From: Novosphingobium sp. KCTC 2891
GTDB lineage: Bacteria; Pseudomonadota; Alphaproteobacteria; Sphingomonadales; Sphingomonadaceae
Assembly: GCF_025938155.1 (NCBI RefSeq)
Contig: NZ_JAPCZG010000015.1
Coordinates: 1-60,119 of the forward strand
Direction: 5' to 3'
Length of the DNA stretch: 60,119 nucleotides
In this document: piece by piece, positions 48,589-57,972 of the stretch
How positions within the stretch are numbered: position 1 is the stretch's first letter
Layout: each line of letters opens with the position of its first letter
The notes under the pieces: generated by a model
Seen by the model: only the letters and a program-made list of their open reading frames with translations
Database searches by the model: none
What the model was told of the DNA's origin: nothing
Translations under genes and position numbers: made by a program

Positions 48589-49533
48589 ATGGATCCGTCC
48601 GCGTCCCATAGCTTGCCATCGACCCGGCGGCGCGATACCGCACTGCGCATGGCCGATCAACCGATGCCCCGTGGAGGGGCTGCTCCCCAGACCGTGGATA
48701 CCCTTCGTACCGGAGGCTTCCCGGCGCCGGGCGAACCGCTGTTCCGCAGTTTCAACCGGCTCGGGCTGTGGACCCTCTATATGAAGGAGGTCCGCCGTTT
48801 CTTCAAGGTGCAGACCCAGACGATCTGGGCACCGGCGGTGACGACGCTGCTCTATCTGGTGATCTTCACGCTCGCGCTTGGCGGCGGCAACCGCGTGGTG
48901 CTGGGCGTGCCCTTCGCCAGCTTCGTCGCGCCGGGCCTGATCGCGATGGGCATGATCAACAATTCGTTCGCCAATGCCAGCTTCGGGTTCGTGGGCGGCA
49001 AGATCCAGGGCACGATCATCGATTACCTGATGCCGCCGATCTCCGAAGGCGAATTGCTGGCCGCTCTGGTCGGCGCGGCGGTAACGCGGGCCGTGCTGGT
49101 GGGGCTGGCGGTGGCGGCGGCGATGATGTTGTGGCCCGGTGTCCATCTTGAGGCGCGTCACCCCTGGGCGATCGTCTGGTTCGGTCTGATGGGCGCGGTC
49201 CTGCTGGCGCTGATCGGGGTGGTCACGTCGATCTGGGCGGAAAAGTTCGATCATCTGGCGGCGGTCACCAACTTCGTGATCACGCCCATGTCGATGCTGT
49301 CGGGCACGTTCTATGTGATCGACAACCTTGCTCCCGCGTTCCAGACGATCAGCCGGGTGAACCCGATCTTCTACGTGATCTCGGGTTTCCGCTTCGGCTT
49401 CCTGGGGCAGAGCGACATCGGCGACACCAATGCCGCGGTCCTTCACGGCGCGCTGGGGCTTGGCGTGCTCAACCTTGTGCTGGCCATCGCGATCTACGCG
49501 CTGCTGCGCTCAGGCTGGAAGCTGAAGAACTGA
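48589..49533 (+). CDS. ABC-2 type transporter permease
   Basis: This 314-residue protein has six predicted transmembrane segments (VTTLLYLVIFTLALGGG; FVAPGLIAMGMINNSF; and others) and the ABC-2 signature GTIIDYLMPPISEGELLAAL ... PMSMLSGTFYVIDNLAPAFQTISRVNPIFYVISGFRFGFLG. This matches the YadH/NodJ-like export permeases for lipids or polysaccharides. It needs an ATPase partner, and none is encoded next to it here. I keep ATG 48589 because of the AGGGGAC site just upstream; ATG 48649 is possible and would leave more room for the divergent gcrA promoter. Confidence 0.9.
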   Translation: MDPSASHSLPSTRRRDTALRMADQPMPRGGAAPQTVDTLRTGGFPAPGEPLFRSFNRLGLWTLYMKEVRRFFKVQTQTIWAPAVTTLLYLVIFTLALGGGNRVVLGVPFASFVAPGLIAMGMINNSFANASFGFVGGKIQGTIIDYLMPPISEGELLAALVGAAVTRAVLVGLAVAAAMMLWPGVHLEARHPWAIVWFGLMGAVLLALIGVVTSIWAEKFDHLAAVTNFVITPMSMLSGTFYVIDNLAPAFQTISRVNPIFYVISGFRFGFLGQSDIGDTNAAVLHGALGLGVLNLVLAIAIYALLRSGWKLKN

Positions 49534-49584
49534 GGAGGGGCCGGGGCAGGCTGCCCCGGCGCTCACCGCATCAGTGTCGCCCTA

Positions 49585-49965
49585 TCAGTGCGACAGGCCG
49601 CGACGCAGGCGGTAGCGGCCATTGCGGAACCCATCGAACATATCCTCGAGCGAGGGATGCTCCACCGGGCCTGCCTCCGCGTCGGCGATGAGGTTCTGCT
49701 GGCTGACATAGGCGACGTAGCTGTTCTCGTCGTTTTCGGCGAGCAGATGATAAAAGGGCTGGTCCCGTTTCGGGCGCATGTCCGCCGGAATCGATTCGTA
49801 CCATTCCTCGCTGTTGGCGAAGACCGGATCGATATCGACCACCACGCCCCGAAAATCGAACAGGCGGTGCTTCACGACATCGCCGATTCCGAACCGGGCC
49901 TCGGCAACGGGAGGGGCTGAAAGGCGCCGTCCGGCCTGTGGCGAAAAGAAACTCGCTCGCTGCAT
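49585..49965 (-). CDS. hspQ: Heat shock protein HspQ
   Basis: This 126-residue protein starts at ATG 49965. The core ARFGIGDVVKHRLFDFRGVVVDIDP ... NSEEWYESIPADMRPKRDQPFYHLLAEN ... YVAYVSQQNL is the HspQ/YccV family. HspQ binds hemimethylated DNA in vitro and acts as a specificity enhancer for Lon in enteric bacteria. A heat-shock-type promoter lies immediately upstream. It is convergent with the ABC permease gene. Confidence 0.93.
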   Translation of the reverse strand: MQRASFFSPQAGRRLSAPPVAEARFGIGDVVKHRLFDFRGVVVDIDPVFANSEEWYESIPADMRPKRDQPFYHLLAENDENSYVAYVSQQNLIADAEAGPVEHPSLEDMFDGFRNGRYRLRRGLSH

Positions 49966-49971
49966 GACTGG

Positions 49972-50002
49972 CAATATAGGTTTGACGCAGGTGCGAAACA
50001 AG
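49972..50002 (-). promoter_or_regulatory. Candidate sigma-32 promoter of hspQ
   Basis: On the minus strand, CTTG (50002-49999), an 18-base spacer and CCTATATTG (49980-49972) resemble the alphaproteobacterial RpoH pattern CTTG-N17/18-CYTATNT. The -10 box ends only six bases before the hspQ ATG, so the transcript may be leaderless or nearly so. Confidence 0.55.
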
Positions 50003-50111
50003 CAAGCCCCTGTGGATTGTCGCACCTTTCTGCTTGGCAAGGCGAAAACCATGCGCTAACGGCGCGCTTCCTCGACCGGGAGCGCACCTTTCGCTCTCAA
50101 CGACACTTCGC

Positions 50112-50240
<129 letters not shown>

Positions 50241-50352
50241 CCCGGAAATCAGGCGTTTTCTCGCGTCCTGAGGTCTGCTATGTTCTCTGTATGTTCAAGT
50301 GCATCCAGAGGAGAGTGTGGGGGGCGGTGTGGGGAAATAGTTAGGCGGAGCC

Positions 50353-51498
50353 ATGGGAAATCTTACCGCTCTGAAAGTGCGCAACCTCAAGGAACCGGGA
50401 CGGTATTCTGACGGTGACGGGCTGATCCTCGATCTCGCTGGTGCAGGTAAGGGCAGCTGGATGTTAAGGATCCAGATTGCTGGCAAGCGTCGCGACATCG
50501 GTCTGGGGTCGCTGGACTTTGTCTCCCTGGCCGAGGCGCGAGACGCGGCAGCGGAACTGCGCAAGCAGGCGAGGGCAGGGCTGGACCCGCTGCTTGAACG
50601 GAAGAAGGCACAACGAAAGGTGCCGACGTTCAAAGCCGCTGCACTGCGTGTCTTCGACGAGCACAAGTCGACCTGGAAGAACGGCAAGCACCAGGTCCAG
50701 TGGCTCAGGACGCTGGAGACCTATGCCTTTCCAGCCCTCGGTGATCTGCTCGTCTCTGATGTTGACGGTCCCATGATCCGAGACGTTCTTGCCAAAATCT
50801 GGCTGTCAAAGCCTGAGACCGCAAGGCGCCTGCGTCAGCGTATCGGCGCCGTCCTGGACTGGGCCTATGCTGAGGGGCACCGCTCGAGTGAGGCTCCATT
50901 GCGATCATTGGCGCGAGGCTTGCCCAAGCAGCCCCGCAAAGATCGACACTTCGCAGCAATGCCTTTTTCCGAGATATCGGCGTTCCTGACCACCCTCCGC
51001 CAGCGTTGCACCGTAAGCCGACTGGCTCTCGAATTCCTTATTCTCACAGCTAGCCGTTCTGGTGAGGTGCGGGGCGCAGCGTGGGCTGAATTTGATCTAA
51101 CCAGAAAGATCTGGTCGATCCCTGCTGGCAGAATGAAAGCTGGAGAAGCCCACCAGGTACCGCTCTCGGAAGGAGCGATTGACGTGATCCAGCGCGCCAA
51201 AAGGTACAAGGCTGAGAGATGTGACCTAGTCTTTCCGGGGCAGAAATCCAGAAAGCCGCTTTCGGACATGACCCTTCTCGCGATCCTCAGAAAAATGGAT
51301 CTCGACTACACAGTACATGGTTTCCGTTCAGCATTCCGCGACTGGGCTGCGGAAGAGACTTCCTATCCAGGAGAGGTGGCCGAGGCCGCGCTGGCCCATA
51401 CCGTTTCCAATAAGGTGGAAGCAGCATATCGGCGCACCAAATATCTGGAAAAGCGAAAAGGCTTGATGGCCGACTGGGGGCGCTATTGCCTGAGCTAG
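50353..51498 (+). CDS. P4-type tyrosine recombinase (integrase)
   Basis: This 381-residue protein has an N-terminal DUF4102-like arm-binding domain (LTALKVRNLKEPGRYSDGDGLIL), a core-binding domain (about 100-190) and a tyrosine-recombinase catalytic domain. Catalytic residues are seen in LTASRSGEVRGAAW (first Arg), VHGFRSAFRDWAAEE (His-x2-Arg) and AHTVSNKVEAAYRRT (nucleophile Tyr). Such enzymes insert elements into tRNA 3' ends, and tRNA-Ser is directly upstream. It starts at ATG 50353 after GGCGGAG. The gene appears intact. Confidence 0.95.
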   Translation: MGNLTALKVRNLKEPGRYSDGDGLILDLAGAGKGSWMLRIQIAGKRRDIGLGSLDFVSLAEARDAAAELRKQARAGLDPLLERKKAQRKVPTFKAAALRVFDEHKSTWKNGKHQVQWLRTLETYAFPALGDLLVSDVDGPMIRDVLAKIWLSKPETARRLRQRIGAVLDWAYAEGHRSSEAPLRSLARGLPKQPRKDRHFAAMPFSEISAFLTTLRQRCTVSRLALEFLILTASRSGEVRGAAWAEFDLTRKIWSIPAGRMKAGEAHQVPLSEGAIDVIQRAKRYKAERCDLVFPGQKSRKPLSDMTLLAILRKMDLDYTVHGFRSAFRDWAAEETSYPGEVAEAALAHTVSNKVEAAYRRTKYLEKRKGLMADWGRYCLS

Positions 51499-51516
51499 CG
51501 GCTGCTGGTCAAACAG

Positions 51517-51720
51517 TTACAACGCATGCGGGCCCAGCCAGTCGGCACGCAAGCGGTCGAATCCTGTAACGGTTCCCTCGACCACCACTGACAATCCATG
51601 AAACTCTTCATGCGCTTGGTCCGTCTCGATGACCCAGATCTCGTTTTCCGCAGTCGTCAGCGTCAGCCCCCGCGAGGCTCTGCCAAGTTTGCCAACCACA
51701 CGAATGCGCGCGTTGCTCAC
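51517..51720 (-). CDS. Small conserved hypothetical protein (DUF5818-like)
   Basis: This 67-residue product starts at GTG 51720 after a GAGGG site, 13 bases downstream of the lytic transglycosylase gene. The sequence MSNARIRVVGKLGRASRGLTL ... ENEIWVIETD ... LSVVVEGTVTGFDRLRADWLGP forms a small beta-barrel-like pattern. It is reminiscent of the short DUF5818 proteins found in sphingomonad mobile elements, by recollection only. No function is known. Confidence 0.6.
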   Translation of the reverse strand: MSNARIRVVGKLGRASRGLTLTTAENEIWVIETDQAHEEFHGLSVVVEGTVTGFDRLRADWLGPHAL

Positions 51721-51733
51721 AATGACCCTCGGT

Positions 51734-52390
51734 TCAGAATTTCCACCGGCGCAGCACGTCCCTTACATATCTCGGCGTCTGCCCGTTCAACGGTATGCCC
51801 CGCGCGCGCTCTACCGCCGCTGGACCTGCGTTGTACGCGGCGAGCGCTAGGTGGACGAGACCGAACTTGTCAATCAGGAGCCGCAGGTAGCGACCCGCGC
51901 CGTCAAGGTTCGCCAGCGCGTCCAGTCGATCCCGAACGCCCATTTCGCGCGCCGTGCCGGACATCAGCTGGCCAAGCCCGACGGCGCCTGCTGTACTGAC
52001 CGCATAGGGATTGTAGCGAGATTCAGTCCAAACCACCGCATCTAAGAGACCTGCGGGAAGGGCGTATCTCGCTTCAGCAGCGGAGACAGCTCCGAGATAT
52101 GCCTGGCGGCGAATAACTTCAGGAAGTCTGTGAGGCGCGGCAGCACGTTCAACATTGGTGCCCCGGCTGTGCTGATCGAATTGATCTGGAGTTGCTGGCA
52201 CGGCGGCGCGTCCGACGCCAACCTGGTGCGTTACCAGCACGAAGTTCGACTGCCGGTCGATGTACACGGCCACATCAGGTTGTTGCAACACATTGGCACG
52301 AGCGGCTGAAGCGATCGGTGCTGCCCATGCAAGGGCGGGGGGCAGAAAAACCAAGGCACTGCTGAAGCTTCGGGAGAGCATATTCGTCAT
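51734..52390 (-). CDS. Lytic transglycosylase (SLT domain, exported)
   Basis: The product is 218 residues with a signal peptide (SSALVFLPPALAWAAPIASA). The SLT fold follows: catalytic Glu in AVVWTESRYNPYAVS, then GAVGLGQLMSGTAREMGV and ALAAYNAGPAAVERARGIP, the classic family 1 motifs. It cleaves peptidoglycan glycan strands. In mobile elements such enzymes open the wall for conjugative (VirB1-like) machinery. No other conjugation genes are seen in this window. ATG 52390 is chosen over 52450 because the signal peptide begins there. Confidence 0.88.
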   Translation of the reverse strand: MTNMLSRSFSSALVFLPPALAWAAPIASAARANVLQQPDVAVYIDRQSNFVLVTHQVGVGRAAVPATPDQFDQHSRGTNVERAAAPHRLPEVIRRQAYLGAVSAAEARYALPAGLLDAVVWTESRYNPYAVSTAGAVGLGQLMSGTAREMGVRDRLDALANLDGAGRYLRLLIDKFGLVHLALAAYNAGPAAVERARGIPLNGQTPRYVRDVLRRWKF

Positions 52391-52514
52391 ACCGTGTTCC
52401 GTTCCTGCCTGACCTGGAGTAGAACATAAAAGGAACACATTGAGTCTCAAAACGGATTATGCGGGCAGAGCGGAGGCTGCCGTCGAGAAGGGGTAGAGCT
52501 TCTGGAGCCCATCA

Positions 52515-53417
52515 ATGACAGCAGATTCGATCACCAGTGAAATCGAAGCACACGCACGCCGACTGGTGGAGGTACTTGGCGGCAAATGGATGAGGACGCA
52601 CGGCATGTGCCGATGTCCTGCCCATGCCGATCGCACGCCTTCTCTCAGTATCTCCGTTGGTAGACAGGCCGTTCTGCTGCACTGCTTTGCGGGTTGCGCC
52701 ACCGTCACGGTGATCGCAGCCCTCGCTCGACAGGGCGTGAAAATGGCCGATCTGTTCGGCTCGGAGGTGGAACCGTGGCCGAGTCCCGCGACGGAGCCAC
52801 GCAAGGCTGCGCCAGATCGCAACGCTGTCCGGCTCTGGAAGCAAGCGCACGGCATCGCGGGGAGCGCGGCTGCCGCTTACCTCGCGGGACGCAGCATCGA
52901 AACGTGCTCGCCGGAACTGCGCTTTCATCCGCGCACGCCGTTAGGGCCACGCGGCGCGGTCCGCTTCCTGCCCGCCATGCTCGCGGCGGTCAGGACTGAC
53001 CTGGGCGTCATCGCCATTCACCGCACATTTCTGACGCCGGATGGAAGCGGCAAGGCCGCCGTGGAAGGTGCCAGGCGCGCACTCGGCAACCTCGGAACGG
53101 GTGCCGTGCGGCTGGGATGGCCATTCGAGGGCAAACTCGGCCTTGCCGAAGGTGTGGAGACCGCGCTGTCGGCCGCACAGCTCTTTACGATGCCGTGCTG
53201 GGCTGTGCTTGGGAACGAGCGTTTCGGGACGGTAACGGTCCCCGAAACCGTGACGGACCTGTACCTCTGTGTTGATGCCGATGCCGGCGGGGAGATTGCC
53301 GTAGCGCGCGCGCGACGCCTCTATGCAGACCGTCCGGTCAGATTGCACATTCAACGGCCCGAGGTGGTTGGCTCCGACTGGAACGACGTCCTGCGCGCAA
53401 TGCGACTGTCATCATGA
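52515..53417 (+). CDS. Toprim/primase-like protein of mobile elements
   Basis: This 300-residue protein has a zinc-finger-like N-terminus of CHC2 primase type (CRCPAHADRTPSLSI ... LLHCFAGC), a linker with WKQAHGI, and a toprim domain with the acidic residues in LGLAEGVETALSAAQLF and LYLCVDADAGGEIAVARA. It resembles the toprim proteins (DUF7146 type) encoded by plasmids and integrative elements. A role in element DNA replication or priming is inferred. It is encoded 78 bases upstream of the large helicase on the same strand, a recurrent pairing in alphaproteobacterial elements (from memory). Confidence 0.85.
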   Translation: MTADSITSEIEAHARRLVEVLGGKWMRTHGMCRCPAHADRTPSLSISVGRQAVLLHCFAGCATVTVIAALARQGVKMADLFGSEVEPWPSPATEPRKAAPDRNAVRLWKQAHGIAGSAAAAYLAGRSIETCSPELRFHPRTPLGPRGAVRFLPAMLAAVRTDLGVIAIHRTFLTPDGSGKAAVEGARRALGNLGTGAVRLGWPFEGKLGLAEGVETALSAAQLFTMPCWAVLGNERFGTVTVPETVTDLYLCVDADAGGEIAVARARRLYADRPVRLHIQRPEVVGSDWNDVLRAMRLSS

Positions 53418-53494
53418 GGCCGAACATTGAGAGGAGAGAAGGCGGCCGGGGCCAGTGAAGCCCTGACAGCATCTGGGCTTCGTCAGGAGGTCCC

Positions 53495-56400
53495 ATGTCC
53501 GGTTCCAGTCTCGCTCTTGCTTTCGATTGTCCTGCCGAGCCGCCGGTGCTGGCGGCTGCGCGTGCGGTTTCCGCGCGGCTGACGGCTGTCCAGCGCGTCG
53601 ATCGCGGCGTTCTCAATGCCATCATGCGGGATGCCTTTGGGGGCAGCGATGCCGAAGGTCGCTGGTCCGTGCGCGAGGCCCACGCGGTTGTCGAGCTTGG
53701 CCAGGTGCTCTGGGTCCAGGGCAACGACCGCCTCAGCCCGAACGCAGACCCGGTGGTGGTCAATGGTCTTGTCGAAATCGCCAGCGGCCTGGTGCCGAGC
53801 CAGACTGTCCGGAGCGAGGAGCAGATCGAACTGCAGCAGTTCGCCACGCCGCCCCGGCTCGCCTGGCTTGCCGCGCGCGCTGCGGAGATCGCGGCTGGCG
53901 AATGCGTGATCGAGCCTTCCGCCGGCACGGGCATGCTGGCGGTCTGGGCGGCCAAGGCCGGCGCCCGGCTGGTACTCAACGAGATTTCTCCCCTGCGGCG
54001 CGAGTGCCTCGGGGCTTTGTTTCCGCAGGCAAGGATTACCGATCACGATGGCGAACTGATCGACGACCTGCTCGAACCCGCAATCGTGCCTTCGGTCGTG
54101 CTGATGAACCCGCCCTATTCTCATGGGCTCGAACGCGGCCATGACGGGCAGACTGCAGCCCGGCACGTCCGTTCGGCCTGGAAGCGCCTCGGTCACGGAG
54201 GCCGACTGGTTGCAATCCTGCCCGAATGGTTCGACTGCCACCGTTTCCTGCCGACATTGCACGGCCCGGCAACCTTGCGGGCCAATCTGGCCTTGGATCG
54301 CGCCTTCGTCCGCCAGGGCACATCGATCACGACGCGGCTTGTCGTGATCGACAAGGCCGATCGCACGGGAAAGCCGGTGATCGCGAGGACCTGTGACCTC
54401 GAGCGGCTGGCCGCGCTGGTGGCAGGCATTGGGCAACGCCACAGTCATCGGACTGCGACCGCACCGGTGCTGCCTGTCCGACGGCTTCCGCTGTTGCCGT
54501 CGGGACGAAGTAAGGCCGTGGTCATGCCTCCACCCGCTGCGATCAAGACCACGGGCGCGGTTGCCTGCGCGTTCGACGCACTGGTCGAGCCCGCCCCGCT
54601 CGCCGAGCAGGTCGGGCACTATCTGCCCTATCGGCCGAGCCGTATCCGCATCGAGGGCGCGGCAGAGCATCCGACGCCACTCGTGGAATCTGTGGCAATG
54701 GGCTCGATCTCCGCGCCCGTCCCGGGCCAGATCCCGCAATTACCTGATGGGCTGGTCGCCAACGGTATGCTGTCGCGTGCGCAACTTGAAACGTTGATCT
54801 ACGCCGCGAGCGCGCACGCGCGTGACCTGCCTGGGAAGTTCATTCCGGAAGACAGAGGCTGCATGCTCGCTCCCGATGCCGATGGCGCGTCCTACAGGAT
54901 GGGCTACTTCCTTGGCGATGGGACCGGGGCGGGCAAGGGCCGCCAGGTCGCGAGCGTCATTCTCGATCGCTGGGTGAGGGGAGAGCGCAGGCACATCTGG
55001 GTGTCGAAGAATGAAGCTCTCCTTGAAGACGCGCGCCGCGACTGGGCAGCGCTCGGTGGCTTGCCGATCGACATTCAGCCGCTCGGCAGCTGGAAACTCG
55101 GAACGCCTGTGTCGATGGGCGAAGGCATTCTGTTCGTCACGTACCCGACGCTGCGATCGGGCCGAAACGACGCGACGCGGCTCGACCAGCTCCTCGGCTG
55201 GGCAGGGGCCGACTTTTCGGGCGTCCTCGTCTTCGACGAAGCGCACGCTATGGCCAATGCTGCGGGCGGCGAGGGCGCGCGCGGGCGTAGCAAGGGATCG
55301 GAGCAGGGGGTGGCCGGGGTGCGGTTGCAGAACCTCCTGCCGCGCGCACGGGTGCTCTACGCGTCAGCCACCGGGGCGTCGGACGTCAACAACCTGGCCT
55401 ATGCGACCCGGCTTGGCCTGTGGGGGCCGGAAACGGCTTTCGCCAATCGCGAAGCCTTCGTCGCCGACATTCGCGCAGGCGGGATCGCGGCCATGGAACT
55501 GGTGGCAAGAGACCTCAAGGCTCTCGGGCTCTACGCTGCGCGCGCCCTCTCCTTTGCCGGCGTCGAATATGAAATCCTCGAGCACGCCCTGACACCTGAT
55601 CAGGTTGCAGTCTACGACGCCTACGCTGACGCCTGGGCGATCATCCACGCCAACCTTTCCGAGGCATTGGAAGCCACGCGGATCGTCGACAGCGATGGCG
55701 GGGGCACCCTTAACAGCGGCGCAAAATCCGCCGCGCTCTCGATCTTCGAAGGCACCAAGCAACGCTTCTTCGCGCAGCTGCTGCTCGCTCTCAAACTGCC
55801 CAGCCTGCTGCCCGCGATCGAGGCCGCTCTCGCCGCCGATCATGCCGTCGTCGTTCAACTCGTCTCGACATCGGAGGCCATGCTCGATCGGCGCCTTGCC
55901 GACCTCTCCGAAGCCGAGCGCGAAGCGCTCGAGATCGATCTGTCACCGCGCGAGGCGGTGGTTCAGTACCTCGAGAAGAGCTTCCCGGTGCGCCTGATGT
56001 CGGTCTTCACCGATGAGAACGGCAATCCACGCTCCGAGCCGATGAGCGACGCAGAGGGCCATCCCGTACTGTGCCGCGCCGCAGTCGCCGCGCGCGACCG
56101 CATGATCGAGCAGCTCTGTGCGCTGCCGCCCATCGCGCCTGCGCTCGATGCAATCATCGAGCGGTTTGGCGTCGATCACGTTGCCGAAGTTACCGGGCGT
56201 AGCCGGAGGCTGATCGTCGCGGCCGACGGGCGGCAGAAGCTTCAGTCGCGCAGCCCGCGCGCTAACCTCGCCGAGACAAAATCCTTCATGGATGGGGAGA
56301 AGCGGATCCTCGTGTTTTCCGACGCTGGCGGCACTGGCCGCAGCTACCATGCCGATCTTGCAGCAAAGAACCAGGCGCGGCGGGTCCACTTCCTGCTCGA

Positions 56401-57727
56401 ACCCGGCTGGCGGGCCGATGCCGCGATCCAGGGGTTGGGACGCACCAACCGGACCAACCAGGCATCGGCGCCGCTGTTCCGTCCGGTCACGACCGACGTG
56501 CGCGGGGAGCGGCGCTTCATCTCGACAATCGCACGCCGCCTCGACAGCCTCGGCGCGCTGACGCGCGGTCAGCGCCAGACCGGCGGGCAGAACCTGTTCG
56601 ACCCGGCCGACAATCTCGAGAGCAGCTACGCGCGCGAAGCCCTGCAGCGCTGGTTCGGGTTGCTTTTTCAGGGCAAGCTGGATGCCGTGTCGCTCGATCG
56701 CTTCCAGGCGCTGACCGGCCTCAGAATCGAAAACGAAGATGGATCGCTCAGCGACGATCTTCCGCCGATCCAGCGCTGGCTCAACCGAATCCTGGCACTG
56801 CCGATTGCCCTGCAGAACGGCATCTTCGACGAGTTCCTGGGGCTGGTCGAGGCGCGGGTCGACGCGGCGCGCGCCGCCGGCACCCTCGATCTTGGCGTCG
56901 AGACGATTGCGGTCGAGAACTTTGAGGTGCTGTCCGATACGCTACTGCGGACCGATGCGACTTCGGGTGCGACCACGCATCTGCTGGAACTCTCGATTGC
57001 CCGTGCGCTCAGGCCCATGCCGCTCGAACGGCTGGAAGCGTTGCATACGCTTGCCGATCCCCAGCACCGGCCGGTTCGCAACACCCGGTCCGGCGGCGTT
57101 GCGCTGGTCGTTCCAGCGCGCAGTCTGCTTAGCGATGAGGGCGCGCGGATCCGGCGCTACGAGCTGGTCCGGCCCCTGAAGCGCACGTTCCTCAACGCCG
57201 ACGACCTTGCCGACAGCAGCTGGGAGCCAGTCGATGCGGGCGCGTTTCGGGAGGCCTGGCAACACGAAGTCACCGAAGCCTCGGCAACGCTCCGGCACGA
57301 ACGCCTTCATCTGGCGACCGGGCTGTTGCTGCCGGTCTGGGACAAGTTGCCATCCGACCATGTGCGGGTCGCGCGGTTGTCCGCCCGCGATGGCCGCTCG
57401 CTCCTTGGACGGGAAGTCCCGGCGGCGCATGTTCCGGCGTTGTGCCGGGCTCTGGGTTTCGGGGTGATTGCGCCGCTTGCTCCGAATGTGCTTGTCGAGG
57501 CCGTGCTCGCGAGCGGTCGCGCCATGGAGTTCGCCAGCGCTGACCCGCTGATGATCAGGCGCAGCCTCGTCAATGGAAGCCAGCGACTGGAGCTCACGGG
57601 CTGGTCTGCGACCCGGCTGGACTGGTACAAGGCGAAAGGGTGCTTCACCGAGATCATCCGCTTCCAGACCCGCCTGTTCGTGCCACTGGAAGACGCGCCC
57701 GCAACCCTTTTAGCGCTGTCGCGATGA
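53495..57727 (+). CDS. Methyltransferase plus Strawberry-notch-type helicase fusion
   Basis: This 1410-residue protein starts at ATG 53495 (AGGAGG site). The N-terminal third is a class I SAM-dependent DNA methyltransferase fold: EPSAGTGMLAVWAAKAG (SAM site) and VLMNPPYSHG (NPPY, about 204, the N6-adenine-type motif). The middle and C-terminal parts are an SF2 helicase of the Strawberry notch (SBNO) type: GDGTGAGKGRQVASVIL (Walker A, ~474), VFDEAHAMAN (DEAH, ~581), and the SBNO-specific SDAGGTGRSYHADL and AIQGLGRTNRTNQ. Such fusions occur in plasmids and phages. They may modify element DNA for protection from restriction and remodel or unwind it. Not experimentally defined. Confidence 0.9.
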   Translation: MSGSSLALAFDCPAEPPVLAAARAVSARLTAVQRVDRGVLNAIMRDAFGGSDAEGRWSVREAHAVVELGQVLWVQGNDRLSPNADPVVVNGLVEIASGLVPSQTVRSEEQIELQQFATPPRLAWLAARAAEIAAGECVIEPSAGTGMLAVWAAKAGARLVLNEISPLRRECLGALFPQARITDHDGELIDDLLEPAIVPSVVLMNPPYSHGLERGHDGQTAARHVRSAWKRLGHGGRLVAILPEWFDCHRFLPTLHGPATLRANLALDRAFVRQGTSITTRLVVIDKADRTGKPVIARTCDLERLAALVAGIGQRHSHRTATAPVLPVRRLPLLPSGRSKAVVMPPPAAIKTTGAVACAFDALVEPAPLAEQVGHYLPYRPSRIRIEGAAEHPTPLVESVAMGSISAPVPGQIPQLPDGLVANGMLSRAQLETLIYAASAHARDLPGKFIPEDRGCMLAPDADGASYRMGYFLGDGTGAGKGRQVASVILDRWVRGERRHIWVSKNEALLEDARRDWAALGGLPIDIQPLGSWKLGTPVSMGEGILFVTYPTLRSGRNDATRLDQLLGWAGADFSGVLVFDEAHAMANAAGGEGARGRSKGSEQGVAGVRLQNLLPRARVLYASATGASDVNNLAYATRLGLWGPETAFANREAFVADIRAGGIAAMELVARDLKALGLYAARALSFAGVEYEILEHALTPDQVAVYDAYADAWAIIHANLSEALEATRIVDSDGGGTLNSGAKSAALSIFEGTKQRFFAQLLLALKLPSLLPAIEAALAADHAVVVQLVSTSEAMLDRRLADLSEAEREALEIDLSPREAVVQYLEKSFPVRLMSVFTDENGNPRSEPMSDAEGHPVLCRAAVAARDRMIEQLCALPPIAPALDAIIERFGVDHVAEVTGRSRRLIVAADGRQKLQSRSPRANLAETKSFMDGEKRILVFSDAGGTGRSYHADLAAKNQARRVHFLLEPGWRADAAIQGLGRTNRTNQASAPLFRPVTTDVRGERRFISTIARRLDSLGALTRGQRQTGGQNLFDPADNLESSYAREALQRWFGLLFQGKLDAVSLDRFQALTGLRIENEDGSLSDDLPPIQRWLNRILALPIALQNGIFDEFLGLVEARVDAARAAGTLDLGVETIAVENFEVLSDTLLRTDATSGATTHLLELSIARALRPMPLERLEALHTLADPQHRPVRNTRSGGVALVVPARSLLSDEGARIRRYELVRPLKRTFLNADDLADSSWEPVDAGAFREAWQHEVTEASATLRHERLHLATGLLLPVWDKLPSDHVRVARLSARDGRSLLGREVPAAHVPALCRALGFGVIAPLAPNVLVEAVLASGRAMEFASADPLMIRRSLVNGSQRLELTGWSATRLDWYKAKGCFTEIIRFQTRLFVPLEDAPATLLALSR

Positions 57728-57972
57728 CAAAACGGTTGCGGGTGCAACCACCGTGTCATAGATTTCAACGGCGTAGCGCGCTTGCGCGTTGCGCCGAGGC
57801 CTGAGAACCTCGTTCGGAAAAGAGTTTCACCTTTGCCGCCATGATCGGCCGGATTGCCGTTGCTTATGTCCAGGCCTTTCGGGGCTAAAGGCAATGGCGC
57901 GCGTTTTTCGAATGCGTTCTCAGAGTCCGGCCTTTCGCCGGAGCGCCTCGATCGCGGGGGCTCTGGCATTCG

